Positions 27,268 to 35,865 are shown, counted from the stretch's first letter. The stretch is DNA of 64,000 bases from an uncultured Oscillospiraceae bacterium (GCA_934573855.1 CAKTMF010000006.1:89852-153851), one strand, 5' to 3'. Made by a program: numbers and translations. Notes: a model not told the origin generated them from the letters alone.

Positions 27268-27558
27268 ATGAGTACTCAGGGTAAAAAGCGCCTGAGCGGC
27301 GCGATGGCTTTCATTACCCTCATGGGTATTGTCAGCCTGTTTTCGGACATGACGCACGAGGGTGCGAGGAGCATTCTCGGCGAATACCTGAATCTCGCCG
27401 GAGCGTCGGCGGCGACGATCGGCTTTGTCTCCGGCATAGGCGAGCTGTACGATATCGACCCCGTGCGGCTCGCCGCCGTATCGGTCGCCGTGCAGGCGCT
27501 CGCCATCGTATTTTACATACTGTGCATACGTCAGCAGAAGAAGGAAGCCGAGGCATGA
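27268..27558 (+). pseudogene. MFS transporter remnant with large internal deletion
   Basis: 96 residues in an intact frame. The first ~60 (MAFITLMGIVSLFSDMTHEG ... GFVSGIGEL) match the start of a ~390-residue MFS transporter, while the last ~36 (DIDPVRLAAVSVAVQALAIV, then KKEAEA) match its final helix and tail. About 300 residues between GIGEL and YDI are missing with the frame kept. It still has a ribosome-binding region and a downstream terminator. Probably non-functional as a transporter; whether the stub is made is unknown. Confidence 0.7.
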
Positions 27559-27575
27559 CACAGGTCTCGGGACAG

Positions 27576-27616
27576 AAAAATACCCGGACGGAGATATCCG
27601 TCCGGGTATTTTTTGC
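27576..27616. terminator. Bidirectional terminator
   Basis: Long stem AAAAATACCCGGACGGA with TCCGTCCGGGTATTTTTT between the MFS remnant and the end of the dehydratase operon. Confidence 0.85.
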
Positions 27617-28348
27617 TTAGTGATGGGATGAAGCGCCCTTGTCGCCCACGCCGAAGTGCAGCTCCTTCATGCCCTCCACCTCGTCGCATATGCCCTTGAG
27701 CGAGCAGATGGAGCAGTCGGTGGGGAGGCCCTCCATGATGTGAGAGAGCGTGCTGGCGGCAGCATTGCACTTTTTGGCGAGATCGCGCATGGCTGCATAG
27801 TCAAAGCCGGGTGCGGTCAGGTAGATGACGGTGGCATTGAGAACGTTCGCGTTTTTCTTATACTCGCGGATGTAGTTCATGCCCACGTTCCTGAAGCTGA
27901 TACCCTGCCTGACGGCCTGCCTGCTCACGCGCACCTGCTCACGGTAGGACTCGGGAGACATGCGGACCATGTAGCCCTCGGGGTAGACATGGTACTTCGC
28001 AAACTCGATATCCTTGAGCGTGCGGTAAACGGTCTCGTCGTCGCCGTCGATCATCCCGACGCGAAGAAGAACGATACGGGCAAAATCGCAGTCGCCCTTG
28101 ATGTCCTTCATGTCCGGACCGTAGAGCAGGACCTGATCCTTATCCACGAGTTCGGAGCTGGAGGTGAACAGCACATAGTTTGCCGAACCCTTGCCCTGCG
28201 CGCCAAGCTCGTAGGCCGCGTCCTTCTGCAGGACCAGCTCGCTGGCGCCCAGATCCTTCCACATCTCCTTCTCGGAATAAGCCCATACGCGGGGTTCGCC
28301 CTTAATAAGCTCTTTGGTCTCTTTGATGAGGGAGTTAAAAAGTTCCAT
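27617..28348 (-). CDS. Conserved Cys-motif protein, last gene of the dehydratase operon
   Basis: 243 residues, soluble. The C-terminal part carries TDCSICSLKGICDEVEGMKE, a CxxCx5C arrangement that could hold a metal or Fe-S cluster, preceded by a variable-looking alpha/beta region. The gene starts 1 bp after the small membrane protein gene, so it belongs to the operon. I have a weak impression of similarity to short proteins annotated as CO dehydrogenase/acetyl-CoA synthase related; I cannot confirm it. Function unknown. Confidence 0.6.
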   Translation of the reverse strand: MELFNSLIKETKELIKGEPRVWAYSEKEMWKDLGASELVLQKDAAYELGAQGKGSANYVLFTSSSELVDKDQVLLYGPDMKDIKGDCDFARIVLLRVGMIDGDDETVYRTLKDIEFAKYHVYPEGYMVRMSPESYREQVRVSRQAVRQGISFRNVGMNYIREYKKNANVLNATVIYLTAPGFDYAAMRDLAKKCNAAASTLSHIMEGLPTDCSICSLKGICDEVEGMKELHFGVGDKGASSHH

Positions 28349-28516
28349 TTAGAATACTATGTCTACCTTCTTGCGGTCGAACATGGCGTTGACCTGCTTG
28401 TACGCCCAGCCAAGGACCTTCTGATCGAGGTTCCAGAAATAGACCACGAACAGGACCACAACGGTGATAACAAGGACCTTAATAAGGCTGAGAACGAATT
28501 TCAGAAACTTCTGCAT
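28349..28516 (-). CDS. Small single-helix membrane protein (55 residues)
   Basis: ATG at 28516 with AAAGGAG upstream; stop TAA at 28351-28349. One membrane helix (FVLSLIKVLVITVVVLFVVY) follows a short basic start, then NLDQKVLGWAYKQVNAMFDR. Lies between the activase and the Cys-motif protein with tight spacing, so it is probably a real operon member that tethers a partner to the membrane (inference). No family recognised. Confidence 0.75.
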   Translation of the reverse strand: MQKFLKFVLSLIKVLVITVVVLFVVYFWNLDQKVLGWAYKQVNAMFDRKKVDIVF

Positions 28517-28551
28517 TAATAGGCTCCTTTCAGAATTTTAAGAAGCTGTGA

Positions 28552-29346
28552 TCACTTCTTTGCGAGACCCTTCTGGCGAGCATACTCGGCAGCGCCCAGA
28601 GCGCCCATGAGCTGGGGGTCGGTCTTGAGGTTGATGACCTTGAGCTTCAGGACCTTCTCGATGGCTTCCTTGAGGCCGTCGTTCTTCGCGCAGCCGCCGG
28701 TCAGCGTGATGCTGTCGGTGGCGCCGGCCTTCTTGGCCATGACGAAGCAGCGCTTTGCGACCGCCATCTCGATACCGGCAGCTATCTCGTCCATGGGCTT
28801 GCCCTCACCGACGAGAGTGATGACCTCGGACTCAGCGAAAACGGTGCACTGTGCGGTGATGGGGATGACGTTCTTCGCGCTCAGGGAGAGCTTGGAGAAC
28901 TCGGGCAGCTCCATCTCGAAGGAGCGCGCCATCGCCTCGAAGAAACGGCCGGTGCCCGCGGAGCACTTGTCGTTCATCGCAAAGTTCTTTACGGTGCCGT
29001 CGGTGTCGATGGCGATACCCTTGACGTCCTGGCCGCCGATGTCGATGATGGCCTTGACGGAAGGATCGGTGACGTGTACGCCCATTGCGTGGCAGGAGAT
29101 CTCGGAGATGTTCTCATCCGCAAAGGGGACCTTGTTGCGGCCGTAGCCGGTACCGATGAGGTACTCCAGCTCCGTGCTGTCCTTCAGGCCGACCTTCTGG
29201 CACACGTCTGCCATCGCCGCTATCGCGCTCTGCTCGGAATTGATCTTGCTGCGGATGGTGGTATCGGCTACCATCTTGCCGTTCTCGTCAAGTATGACCG
29301 CCTTCGTAAAGGTGGATCCTACGTCGCAGCCGCCGAAATATTTCAT
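28552..29346 (-). CDS. ASKHA-family ATPase, 2-hydroxyacyl-CoA dehydratase activase
   Basis: 264 residues, the HgdC/FldI size. Nucleotide-binding loop FGGCDVGSTFTKAVILDENG, IDIGGQDVKGI, and the two Cys that bind the [4Fe-4S] cluster across the homodimer: Cys128 in NDKCSAGTGRF and Cys167 in TAQCTVFAESEV. Drives ATP-dependent low-potential electron transfer to its dehydratase or reductase partner, which here should be the two genes just upstream. Confidence 0.93.
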   Translation of the reverse strand: MKYFGGCDVGSTFTKAVILDENGKMVADTTIRSKINSEQSAIAAMADVCQKVGLKDSTELEYLIGTGYGRNKVPFADENISEISCHAMGVHVTDPSVKAIIDIGGQDVKGIAIDTDGTVKNFAMNDKCSAGTGRFFEAMARSFEMELPEFSKLSLSAKNVIPITAQCTVFAESEVITLVGEGKPMDEIAAGIEMAVAKRCFVMAKKAGATDSITLTGGCAKNDGLKEAIEKVLKLKVINLKTDPQLMGALGAAEYARQKGLAKK

Positions 29347-29438
29347 GATGTTTTTTCCTCCGTTTTGTATTTTTAATTCTGTTTTAAGTGCTTAAAATAC
29401 TCTTCGCTCGATCGCCGAAAAATCGGTCCTCTATGCGG

Positions 29439-31235
29439 TCACATGCAGACCTCGTCCTCGAACTCGACCAGAGAGGGGTCGACAGGCTCTGCCTGAAGGA
29501 CGGTGCGCATGTATTCGTTGACCTTGTCGCGCATGGTGCGGCGGGAGACGGTACGCGGGTCCATAAGGTCATGCTCGACCCAGATGAGGTCGTAGCCGCG
29601 TGCGCGGCCCTGCTCATCGAGGATACCCTGAACAGTAGCCATGTTCTTGCAGGCCACGTTCTGGTACATGATGATAAGGGGAGCGTTCCAGTCTTCGCAC
29701 TGCTTCCACAGCTCGTCGACGACGTTCTGGTAACCGCCGTTAGTGTGACGGCGCATGACCATACGCTCGTACAGGCGGGCGAGGTCGCGCAGAGCCTCTT
29801 CCTTGTCCTCGGTCTCGAGGTGCTTGGTGAAGTTGAGGGACTCCATCTCGACAAGGATGTCGACGCCCCAGCAGTTGGCGAGCCAGTTGGAGAAGTTGGC
29901 GTAGTAGTGAGCCGGGCAGGACCACACGATGCCGCGGTACTTCATCTTTCTCTCAGGCCATGCGGTCTCGCCGTTCTCGTAGGCGCTCATGAGCATCTTG
30001 TTGACCTTCTGCATGGAGGGGAGGATACGGGGATCGATACCGCCGTCCATCTCGTAGTTCCACTTGCGGAACAGCTCGTAGCAGGGTCCGAGGAACTGGG
30101 GACGTGCGCTCTTGTTGACTTCCCACTTCTGAAGCTCGAGATCGGTCTCGGCGTTGAAGCGCTTCATGCAGGTGAAGTAGCTCTCCCAGGACCACTTTGC
30201 ACCGGTCCTTTCCTCGATGAACTTTATGCAGGCCTTGATATCCTCGGCGCCCATCTGTACGGTCTCCTCATCCAGATAACGGACGGGGAAGCAGAGGTGG
30301 AACACGGGGGTGTTGGGGAAGCGGCGTGCAAAGTAGGAGGAGGCCATGGTGGAGCCGTCGCAGGGCATGGAGCTGGAGATGAAGCACGCGCCCATGTCGG
30401 GCAGGGAGTCGTTGACAAGCGCGCCGCACTCGGAAGAGGGAACGGGGCAGCAGTCAGCGGGCAGGCCGAAGGACTCGACCGCGTCGATGTAAGGAATACA
30501 GGTGAGCTGGTCGATCTCGGAGACCAGGAACACGGGCAGGAGCTGGTGAGGAATGCCGCACAGGTCGGGGAAGCCGGCCATGATCTGGCCCATGGTCATT
30601 TCGTCGAAGGTGACGAGCTTCTGGTTGAGAGCCTCGCTGTTGCCGTTCTTGCGGTCGGCCTTGGAGAGGAGGACGAGGTTCTCGGCGACGTAGCGGAATA
30701 TCTGATAGATGGCCTCGTGGCTCATACGGAGGTTGGAGCCGCGCATACCCATGGTGTTCTTATCCATGAAGCCGTGGCAGCAGAAGTAGGAGATCATCCA
30801 GCGGTAGTGCAGGGCGCTGTTGAGCGCGGGGACGAGATCCTTGGAGAAGGTCGCGAGGAGCATGCCCCACATGCGCGCCCATTCATAGAAGTCGTATGCG
30901 GTGTCCTTGACGCCGCGCCACTCACGGCGGACGGTAGCCATCGCGCCCTTGCGGTAGAGGCGGCCGAGGCTTCTTTCACCGTTGACGATGCGGTCCTTCT
31001 TTTCCTCGGGAGAGAGGGCCATGAAGGCCTTGTACTCGTCGGCTACGCGCAGGCCGTCGGACTTTACGCTCTCAATGAAGTCTCTGCCGACCTTTGCCCA
31101 GTCGGTCTCCTTGAGCATATCGCCGAAAATGCCGCAGACTTCCTTGAGGTTCTCGCCCTGGGCTTTCCAGTTTATCTCATCTCTGGCACGGAAAAATGCG
31201 GGGTTGGGGTACTGGATCTTTTCTTTCTTAGCCAT
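29439..31235 (-). CDS. 2-hydroxyacyl-CoA dehydratase/BcrBC-family protein, long form
   Basis: 598 residues, longer than the usual ~400-430 because of an N-terminal extension of about 150 residues. Dehydratase D-family features include ADCCPVPSSECGALVN, CFISSSMPCDGSTMASSYFA, NTPVFHLCFPVRYLDEET, and the C-terminal VVDELWKQCEDWNAPLIIMY. Several Cys are candidate [4Fe-4S] ligands. Its ATG shares one base with the stop of the 398-residue partner. Probably one half of a two-subunit enzyme; substrate not deducible. Confidence 0.85.
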   Translation of the reverse strand: MAKKEKIQYPNPAFFRARDEINWKAQGENLKEVCGIFGDMLKETDWAKVGRDFIESVKSDGLRVADEYKAFMALSPEEKKDRIVNGERSLGRLYRKGAMATVRREWRGVKDTAYDFYEWARMWGMLLATFSKDLVPALNSALHYRWMISYFCCHGFMDKNTMGMRGSNLRMSHEAIYQIFRYVAENLVLLSKADRKNGNSEALNQKLVTFDEMTMGQIMAGFPDLCGIPHQLLPVFLVSEIDQLTCIPYIDAVESFGLPADCCPVPSSECGALVNDSLPDMGACFISSSMPCDGSTMASSYFARRFPNTPVFHLCFPVRYLDEETVQMGAEDIKACIKFIEERTGAKWSWESYFTCMKRFNAETDLELQKWEVNKSARPQFLGPCYELFRKWNYEMDGGIDPRILPSMQKVNKMLMSAYENGETAWPERKMKYRGIVWSCPAHYYANFSNWLANCWGVDILVEMESLNFTKHLETEDKEEALRDLARLYERMVMRRHTNGGYQNVVDELWKQCEDWNAPLIIMYQNVACKNMATVQGILDEQGRARGYDLIWVEHDLMDPRTVSRRTMRDKVNEYMRTVLQAEPVDPSLVEFEDEVCM

Positions 31236-32431
31236 TACTTGTTACCCTCCTCTTTGTGGATGCGTTTGATCTCGAGAGATTCAACAAAGGCCTGAACACG
31301 GGTACGCAGCTGACCGGAGTTGCCGTTATTGTACAGACGGTCGACGGACAGGACGGGCCAGCCGTACTCGTCGTGCATGATGTGGGACGCAAGAGCGCGC
31401 TCGAAGCCCCAGTAGTCGCAGTACTTCATCTGCTCGTAGATGATACCGTCGGCCTTGAACTCCTTGGCAAGGCGGTCGGCGGTCTCACGGCGCTGGTGGA
31501 CCTTCTCGTCGGATATGTAGCGGGCGCACTCGGAGACCTCCATGACGTGGCGGCAGAGCTGGGTGAGGGCGTCTTCCTCGTCATTGAGCTCGATGACCTC
31601 ACGGCCGGGAGCGGAGCCGAAGCAGTAGCGGTCGGAAACGACCAAAGCGCCGCAGCCCTCGATAAGTGCGGTCAGGCTGGGATCGTCGATCTCGGAGCCG
31701 ACGATGGCCACGCGGGCGCGGAAGGGATTCTTCTTGTCGGGCTTGCGCTTTTTCAGCTCAGCCAAAGTCTCGCGCAGGTATGGGAGAATGAGAGCCTTGG
31801 GGCAGACGTAGGTGACGAGGTCGATGACATGGAACTCGTAGCCGGTGATGATGGGGTTCTCCTCCTTGCGCATCTCGCTCATCTCGCTGATGATGCTGCA
31901 CACCTCGTTATGCTCGGCGACGGCCTTGCGGATGGCCTCCTCGGAGGTGTCGACGCCGTACTTCTCGGTCAGCTGATCAAGAACGTGCAGACGCATCTGC
32001 TTGACGTAGGACTCGAGAGTGTAGTCGGTCACCTTATAGGGGATGTCGCAGTGGGTGACAAAGAAATTGGGCTTTTCGTTTACCTTGAGAATCTCGAAAT
32101 GCTCCATAGCGCGGTTCATCATGGAGCATGCGTCAACGCCGATCATAGCGTCGAGGAACTGATAGCCGCCCTCGATGCCTCTCTCGACCAGTGCTCTCGC
32201 AAATTCGCAGGTGTAGTTGGACATGTAGTAGGTCGCGATGTCCAAAGAGCCTGTCTTGGGGGCACGGAGACGAACAGAGAAGCAGTTGCCGACGTTCAGA
32301 ATGGCCTCAGGCACATGGAAGCAGGTATAACCGATAGCCAGCTGGCCATCGGCCTGAGCCTGTTTCACGAGTTCATTGTCGGCGTTCTCAAGCAGATTTT
32401 CAAAGTAGATCAGATGCTTAAGATCTTTCAA
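31235..32431 (-). CDS. 2-hydroxyacyl-CoA dehydratase family subunit
   Basis: 398 residues. Typical Cys positions: GYTCFHVPEAILNVGNCFSV, SNYTCEFARALVERG, GVDACSMMNRAME and the late QMKYCDYWGFERA. This is the classic HgdB/BcrB-type fold that holds a [4Fe-4S] or double-cubane cluster. Partner of the 598-residue protein; the pair plus activase resembles dehydratases, benzoyl-CoA reductases or double-cubane cluster proteins. Confidence 0.87.
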   Translation of the reverse strand: MKDLKHLIYFENLLENADNELVKQAQADGQLAIGYTCFHVPEAILNVGNCFSVRLRAPKTGSLDIATYYMSNYTCEFARALVERGIEGGYQFLDAMIGVDACSMMNRAMEHFEILKVNEKPNFFVTHCDIPYKVTDYTLESYVKQMRLHVLDQLTEKYGVDTSEEAIRKAVAEHNEVCSIISEMSEMRKEENPIITGYEFHVIDLVTYVCPKALILPYLRETLAELKKRKPDKKNPFRARVAIVGSEIDDPSLTALIEGCGALVVSDRYCFGSAPGREVIELNDEEDALTQLCRHVMEVSECARYISDEKVHQRRETADRLAKEFKADGIIYEQMKYCDYWGFERALASHIMHDEYGWPVLSVDRLYNNGNSGQLRTRVQAFVESLEIKRIHKEEGNK

Positions 32432-32447
32432 ATGTTACACCTCTTCT

Positions 32448-33212
32448 TTAAAGTATTTCTATTTTCCGGAGTGCTTCTTCCACTCCCTGGAGCATGACGG
32501 AATCCGCGGGCAGCTCAAGCACGCTCTTGCCCTTGATGTCGTTGGCGGCAAAAGCACTGTCTGCGGGGATGAATGAGAGTATGTCCACGCCGGGGCACTG
32601 GATAAGCTCCTTTAGCTCCGGATTGGTCACACGGTTGACGATACAGCCTATGCGGTCATAGGCGATAAGCTCGTCCGCAACTTTTTTGATGGTGGCGATG
32701 ACCTGTCCGCCCTTCTTGCTCTGGTCGGTAATGAGCAGGAGATGGGTGACCTTTTCCATCACGCGGCGCTGGATCTGCTCGATCCCCGCCTCACCGTCGA
32801 TCACAACGTAGTCAAAGCTGTTGGCAAGGAGTCCGATCACTTCCTTGAGGTAAGAGTTTACCTTGCAGTAGCAGCCGGAACTCTCCGGTCGGCCGATGGC
32901 CAGAAACGCAAAGCCGGGCATCTCCACCAGCGCGTCGAAGATACGGAATCTCGCCTCGCTGAGAAGCTCCATCGCCTCTCTGGTCTCGCCGTTCTCAACG
33001 CTGTCGACGATACCCATGCGTATGTCGTCCAGCGTCAGCTTAACGTCCACGCCAAGAGCAACGGACAGGCCGACCGCGGGGTCAGCGTCGATCGCCAGAA
33101 TTTTCTTGTCCGGGTATCTCTCGGCAAGCAGTCTGACGATACAGGCGCAGATAGATGTCTTTCCCACGCCGCCTTTGCCTGCGACCGTAATTATCTTGGC
33201 CTTTTTCTCCAT
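32448..33212 (-). CDS. CooC-type nickel-insertion ATPase
   Basis: 254 residues of the MinD/SIMIBI class. Deviant Walker A AGKGGVGKTS (11-20), switch IDADPAVGLSVALGV, VVIDGEAGIEQIQRRV, and the CxC pair at Cys114/Cys116 (GCYCKVNS), which in CooC binds the metal across the dimer. CooC loads nickel into CO dehydrogenase. No CODH gene is visible here; instead it heads an operon of dehydratase-family genes, which is the unusual point. Confidence 0.88.
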   Translation of the reverse strand: MEKKAKIITVAGKGGVGKTSICACIVRLLAERYPDKKILAIDADPAVGLSVALGVDVKLTLDDIRMGIVDSVENGETREAMELLSEARFRIFDALVEMPGFAFLAIGRPESSGCYCKVNSYLKEVIGLLANSFDYVVIDGEAGIEQIQRRVMEKVTHLLLITDQSKKGGQVIATIKKVADELIAYDRIGCIVNRVTNPELKELIQCPGVDILSFIPADSAFAANDIKGKSVLELPADSVMLQGVEEALRKIEIL

Positions 33213-33263
33213 ATGTATCCCCCCTTCTGATTCACATAAAGACGCCTGTAAAGTTTCGTTCGT

Positions 33264-33292
33264 ATTTTAACACAGGTCGCAACAATATGCAA
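33264..33292 (-). promoter_or_regulatory. Promoter of the CooC/dehydratase operon
   Basis: Minus strand TTGCAT (33292-33287), 17 bp, TAAAAT (33269-33264), about 50 bp before the CooC-type start. Confidence 0.6.
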
Positions 33293-33430
33293 GTTAAACC
33301 CGGCAAAAACGAATATTTTTGACGTGTGCGCGAAAGTGTAAAAACACCGCGATTTCTCATGTTATATATAGTTCAAAAGCTGAAAACAATTTTCCCCTAT
33401 ATAGGAAAAATTTTGTGCCGGAACATAAAA

Positions 33431-33452
33431 GAGGAGGGCCTCTGCCCTCCCT
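33431..33452 (-). terminator. Terminator of tspO
   Basis: Stem GGAGGGC/GCCCTCC (33433-33439 with 33444-33450); on the minus strand it is followed by TCTTTTATG. Confidence 0.7.
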
Positions 33453-33463
33453 AAGCATATTTT

Positions 33464-33937
33464 TCAGTTCAGCAGATACACTCCGAGATTGAGATATCCG
33501 GCAAAAGCGACCCAGATGAGATACGGCAGCATGAGCTTTCCCGCGTTCTTCGAGATATAGCCGAACATCGCCGTGCTCAGCAGTATCAGCAGCCACAGCG
33601 CGACGAGCCACACGAACGCCGCGAGATAGGCCCCCAGCCCGAAAAATATCAGCGTCCACAGAAAGTTCGCCCCGAGCTGCACCGCGTAGGCCGTGAGCGC
33701 CCTGCGCTTTCTCGCCGGGGCCGCGCAGGCCGTACACACAAGATATGACGCCGCGCCCATCATCGCGTACAGCAGCGTCCACACAACCGGGAACAGCCAC
33801 GCGGGCGGCGAGAGCGGAGGCTTGCGCATAAGCCCGAAGCTCTCCATCCCACCTCGCGTCAGAAAGCCCGCCAGCGCTCCCACGGCGATAGGCAGCGCCG
33901 TTAAAAGTATCAGTTTTTTCCATTTGATCCTGTGCAT
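33464..33937 (-). CDS. tspO: TspO/MBR family membrane protein
   Basis: 157 residues, five helices. Family signatures: KPPLSPPAWLFPVVWTLLYA and LGANFLWTLIFFGL, plus PYLIWVAFAGYLNLGVYLLN at the end. TspO proteins bind tetrapyrroles and are linked to stress responses; the physiological role here is not clear from context. Confidence 0.95.
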   Translation of the reverse strand: MHRIKWKKLILLTALPIAVGALAGFLTRGGMESFGLMRKPPLSPPAWLFPVVWTLLYAMMGAASYLVCTACAAPARKRRALTAYAVQLGANFLWTLIFFGLGAYLAAFVWLVALWLLILLSTAMFGYISKNAGKLMLPYLIWVAFAGYLNLGVYLLN

Positions 33938-34121
33938 TATCCTTCACCCGTCCCGTCCGCTGCCGGCAGAATGAGCCGCGAAGGCGTTTGTCCGGCGCTT
34001 AGTTAAGGATATGCGCCGCCGCGCCCCGTTATACGGGCGGCTTTCATGCGGCGCGTTTTTATCATTCCCCGCGGTCTTTAGCCGCAGGTTCTTAAAAATT
34101 TTCCAAGTTTCGCTTTTGTAC

Positions 34122-34150
34122 TTGAAAAAAATCTCAGATAAAGGTATAAT
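34122..34150 (+). promoter_or_regulatory. Promoter of the E2-like gene
   Basis: TTGAAA (34122-34127), 17 bp, TATAAT (34145-34150). The 34011-34120 stretch upstream holds a GC-rich hairpin and no gene I can support. Confidence 0.75.
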
Positions 34151-34193
34151 GTGTTGCTGCTTAAAAAATTTTAATTATTCCGGGGGAAAAGAA

Positions 34194-35075
34194 ATGAGTA
34201 CAAAAGCCAAACGCCGCTTCGGCGACAGAAAGGACGGCAGGCTCATCCGTTCTCTGCCCGCCTTTTCCAAATTCATTCCCTACATAATGCCCACGAGGAA
34301 CGACGCCCAGAACTACTACGAGGAGGCCGTGGAGATATCCGCTCCCGAGAAGCGTCTGCGTCAGCTGCGCGTCGACGGCTACAAGGGCATAGGCCTGCTG
34401 CACTTCATCATCGCGGCGTACATCCGCGTGGTGTCCATGCTGCCCGGCGTCAACCGCTTCGTCGCCGGCCGCCGCATCTATGCCGCCAACGATATCAGCG
34501 TCGTCATGACCGTCAAGCGCGGTCTCTCCATCGACGCCACCGAGACCACCATCAAGGTCCACTTCGAGCCTACCGACACCATCTTCGACGTCTACCGCAA
34601 GCTGACCGAGGCCATCGATGAGGTAAAGACCAGCGAGACCGGCAACAACACCGAGGACGTGGCCGAGGCGCTGTGCAGAGCGCCCCGCTTCCTGCTCCGC
34701 TTTGCCATTGCGATACTGCGCGTCATGGACTACTTCGGCTGGCTGCCCGAGTCGCTCACCGAGGCAAGCCCCTTCCACGGCTCCATGATAATCACCGACC
34801 TCGGCTCCCTGCGCATAGGACCCATCTACCACCACATCTACAACTTCGGCACTCTGCCCGTGTTCATCGCCTTCGGTGCGAAGCGCCACTCCTACGAGCT
34901 GGACAAGAACGGCAACATGGTCGACAAGAAGATCGTCGACATGAAGTTCTCGCTCGACGAGCGTATCTGCGACGGCCACTATTACGCCCAGTTCGTTCAG
35001 GGACTGCGCTACATCTTCCAGCACCCGGAGATCGTCGAGGCTCCCCCCTCAAAGGTCGTCGAGGATATATACTGA
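34194..35075 (+). CDS. Lipoyl-domain-less E2-like acyltransferase, catalytic His replaced
   Basis: 293 residues from ATG at 34194 (GGGGG upstream). The whole protein corresponds to the catalytic domain of 2-oxo acid dehydrogenase E2/CAT-type acyltransferases (HFIIAAYIRVVSMLPGVNRF, GSMIITDLGSLRIGPIYHHI, NFGTLPVFIAFG). No lipoyl or E1/E3-binding domain and no E1/E3 genes nearby. The usual DHRxxDG catalytic motif reads DERICDG (255-261), so the catalytic His is Glu. Either inactive or using another mechanism; substrate unknown. Confidence 0.8.
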   Translation: MSTKAKRRFGDRKDGRLIRSLPAFSKFIPYIMPTRNDAQNYYEEAVEISAPEKRLRQLRVDGYKGIGLLHFIIAAYIRVVSMLPGVNRFVAGRRIYAANDISVVMTVKRGLSIDATETTIKVHFEPTDTIFDVYRKLTEAIDEVKTSETGNNTEDVAEALCRAPRFLLRFAIAILRVMDYFGWLPESLTEASPFHGSMIITDLGSLRIGPIYHHIYNFGTLPVFIAFGAKRHSYELDKNGNMVDKKIVDMKFSLDERICDGHYYAQFVQGLRYIFQHPEIVEAPPSKVVEDIY

Positions 35076-35083
35076 TAACGTCA

Positions 35084-35122
35084 AACGCCCTTCCGTCAGG
35101 TCTCCTGCCGGGAGGGCTTTTG
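35084..35122 (+). terminator. Terminator of the E2-like gene
   Basis: GCCCTTCC pairs with GGAGGGC (one bulge) followed by TTTTGCTT. Confidence 0.65.
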
Positions 35123-35191
35123 CTTATCCGCTCCGTCGGCGCGCTCCCGCCGCCCCGCGTATGAAATTTTTTCCTCCGCCGTATCCCTCGC

Positions 35192-35246
35192 TTGACAGTT
35201 TCGCCGGGGGATATTATAATGTCCGCAAAGAGAATTAATTAATTCT
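35192..35246 (+). promoter_or_regulatory. Consensus promoter with overlapping 16-bp palindrome (SOS-type operator)
   Basis: TTGACA (35192-35197), 17 bp, TATAAT (35215-35220). The start-site region carries the perfect palindrome AGAATTAATTAATTCT at 35231-35246, placed where a repressor would block initiation. It does not match the usual Gram-positive LexA box, so it may be the site of the LexA-like protein encoded next. Confidence 0.7.
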
Positions 35247-35262
35247 GTTTGAGGTGTGAGCC

Positions 35263-35865
35263 ATGCAGCACAAGAAAGCCGAATATTTCAGCTATATAGA
35301 AAACTTCATCGACGACTACAAGGACTCCCACGGCGGCGCCGCGCCCACGACCTACGAGATCGCCGGGGGCATAGGTCTATCGCAGTCCAGCGTGGTGAAA
35401 TACCTCCGCGCCATGCGCGAGAGCGGCATGATAGACTATGGCGGCAGCCGGAACATCGAGACCCCGCTCAGCCGCAGGGACGCGCGGGAATACTGCCGCG
35501 TGCCGGTGCTGGGCGCCGTATCGTGCGGACTTCCCAAGCTTGCGGAGGAAAATATCGAGGAGTTCGTGAGGCTGCCCGTCTCTCTCCTCGGGCGCGGGAG
35601 CTTTTTCGCCCTGCGGGCAAAGGGCGACTCCATGATAAACGCCGGCATTGACGACGGGGATATCGTCCTCGTCCGCCAGCAAAGCAGCGCCGACTACGAC
35701 CAGATCGTCGTGGCGCTCGTTGACGACGAGGCCACGCTCAAGCGCTTCCGCCCCGAAAACGGCATTTTCCGCCTCCACGCCGAAAACCCCGACTATGACG
35801 ACATAATCGTGGAGAGCTGCCTCGTGCAGGGCGTGGCGGTCAAGGTGATAAAGGATCTCAAGTGA
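35263..35865 (+). CDS. LexA-like S24 self-cleaving repressor
   Basis: 200 residues. N-terminal winged helix (TYEIAGGIGLSQSSVVKYLR), then an S24 peptidase domain with catalytic Ser123 (AKGDSM) and Lys160 (VDDEATLKRF). The cleavage site reads AVSCG, so cutting would be Cys88-Gly89 rather than Ala-Gly. Translationally coupled to a Y-family polymerase gene (TGATG). Either the LexA of the genome or a cassette-specific paralogue; the position favours the latter. Confidence 0.9.
   Translation: MQHKKAEYFSYIENFIDDYKDSHGGAAPTTYEIAGGIGLSQSSVVKYLRAMRESGMIDYGGSRNIETPLSRRDAREYCRVPVLGAVSCGLPKLAEENIEEFVRLPVSLLGRGSFFALRAKGDSMINAGIDDGDIVLVRQQSSADYDQIVVALVDDEATLKRFRPENGIFRLHAENPDYDDIIVESCLVQGVAVKVIKDLK

Noticed and set aside
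29388..31295. 635-codon plus-strand frame opposite the long dehydratase gene
   Set aside because: Gly/Val/His-rich antisense translation; the minus strand carries the conserved Cys motifs and operon coupling.
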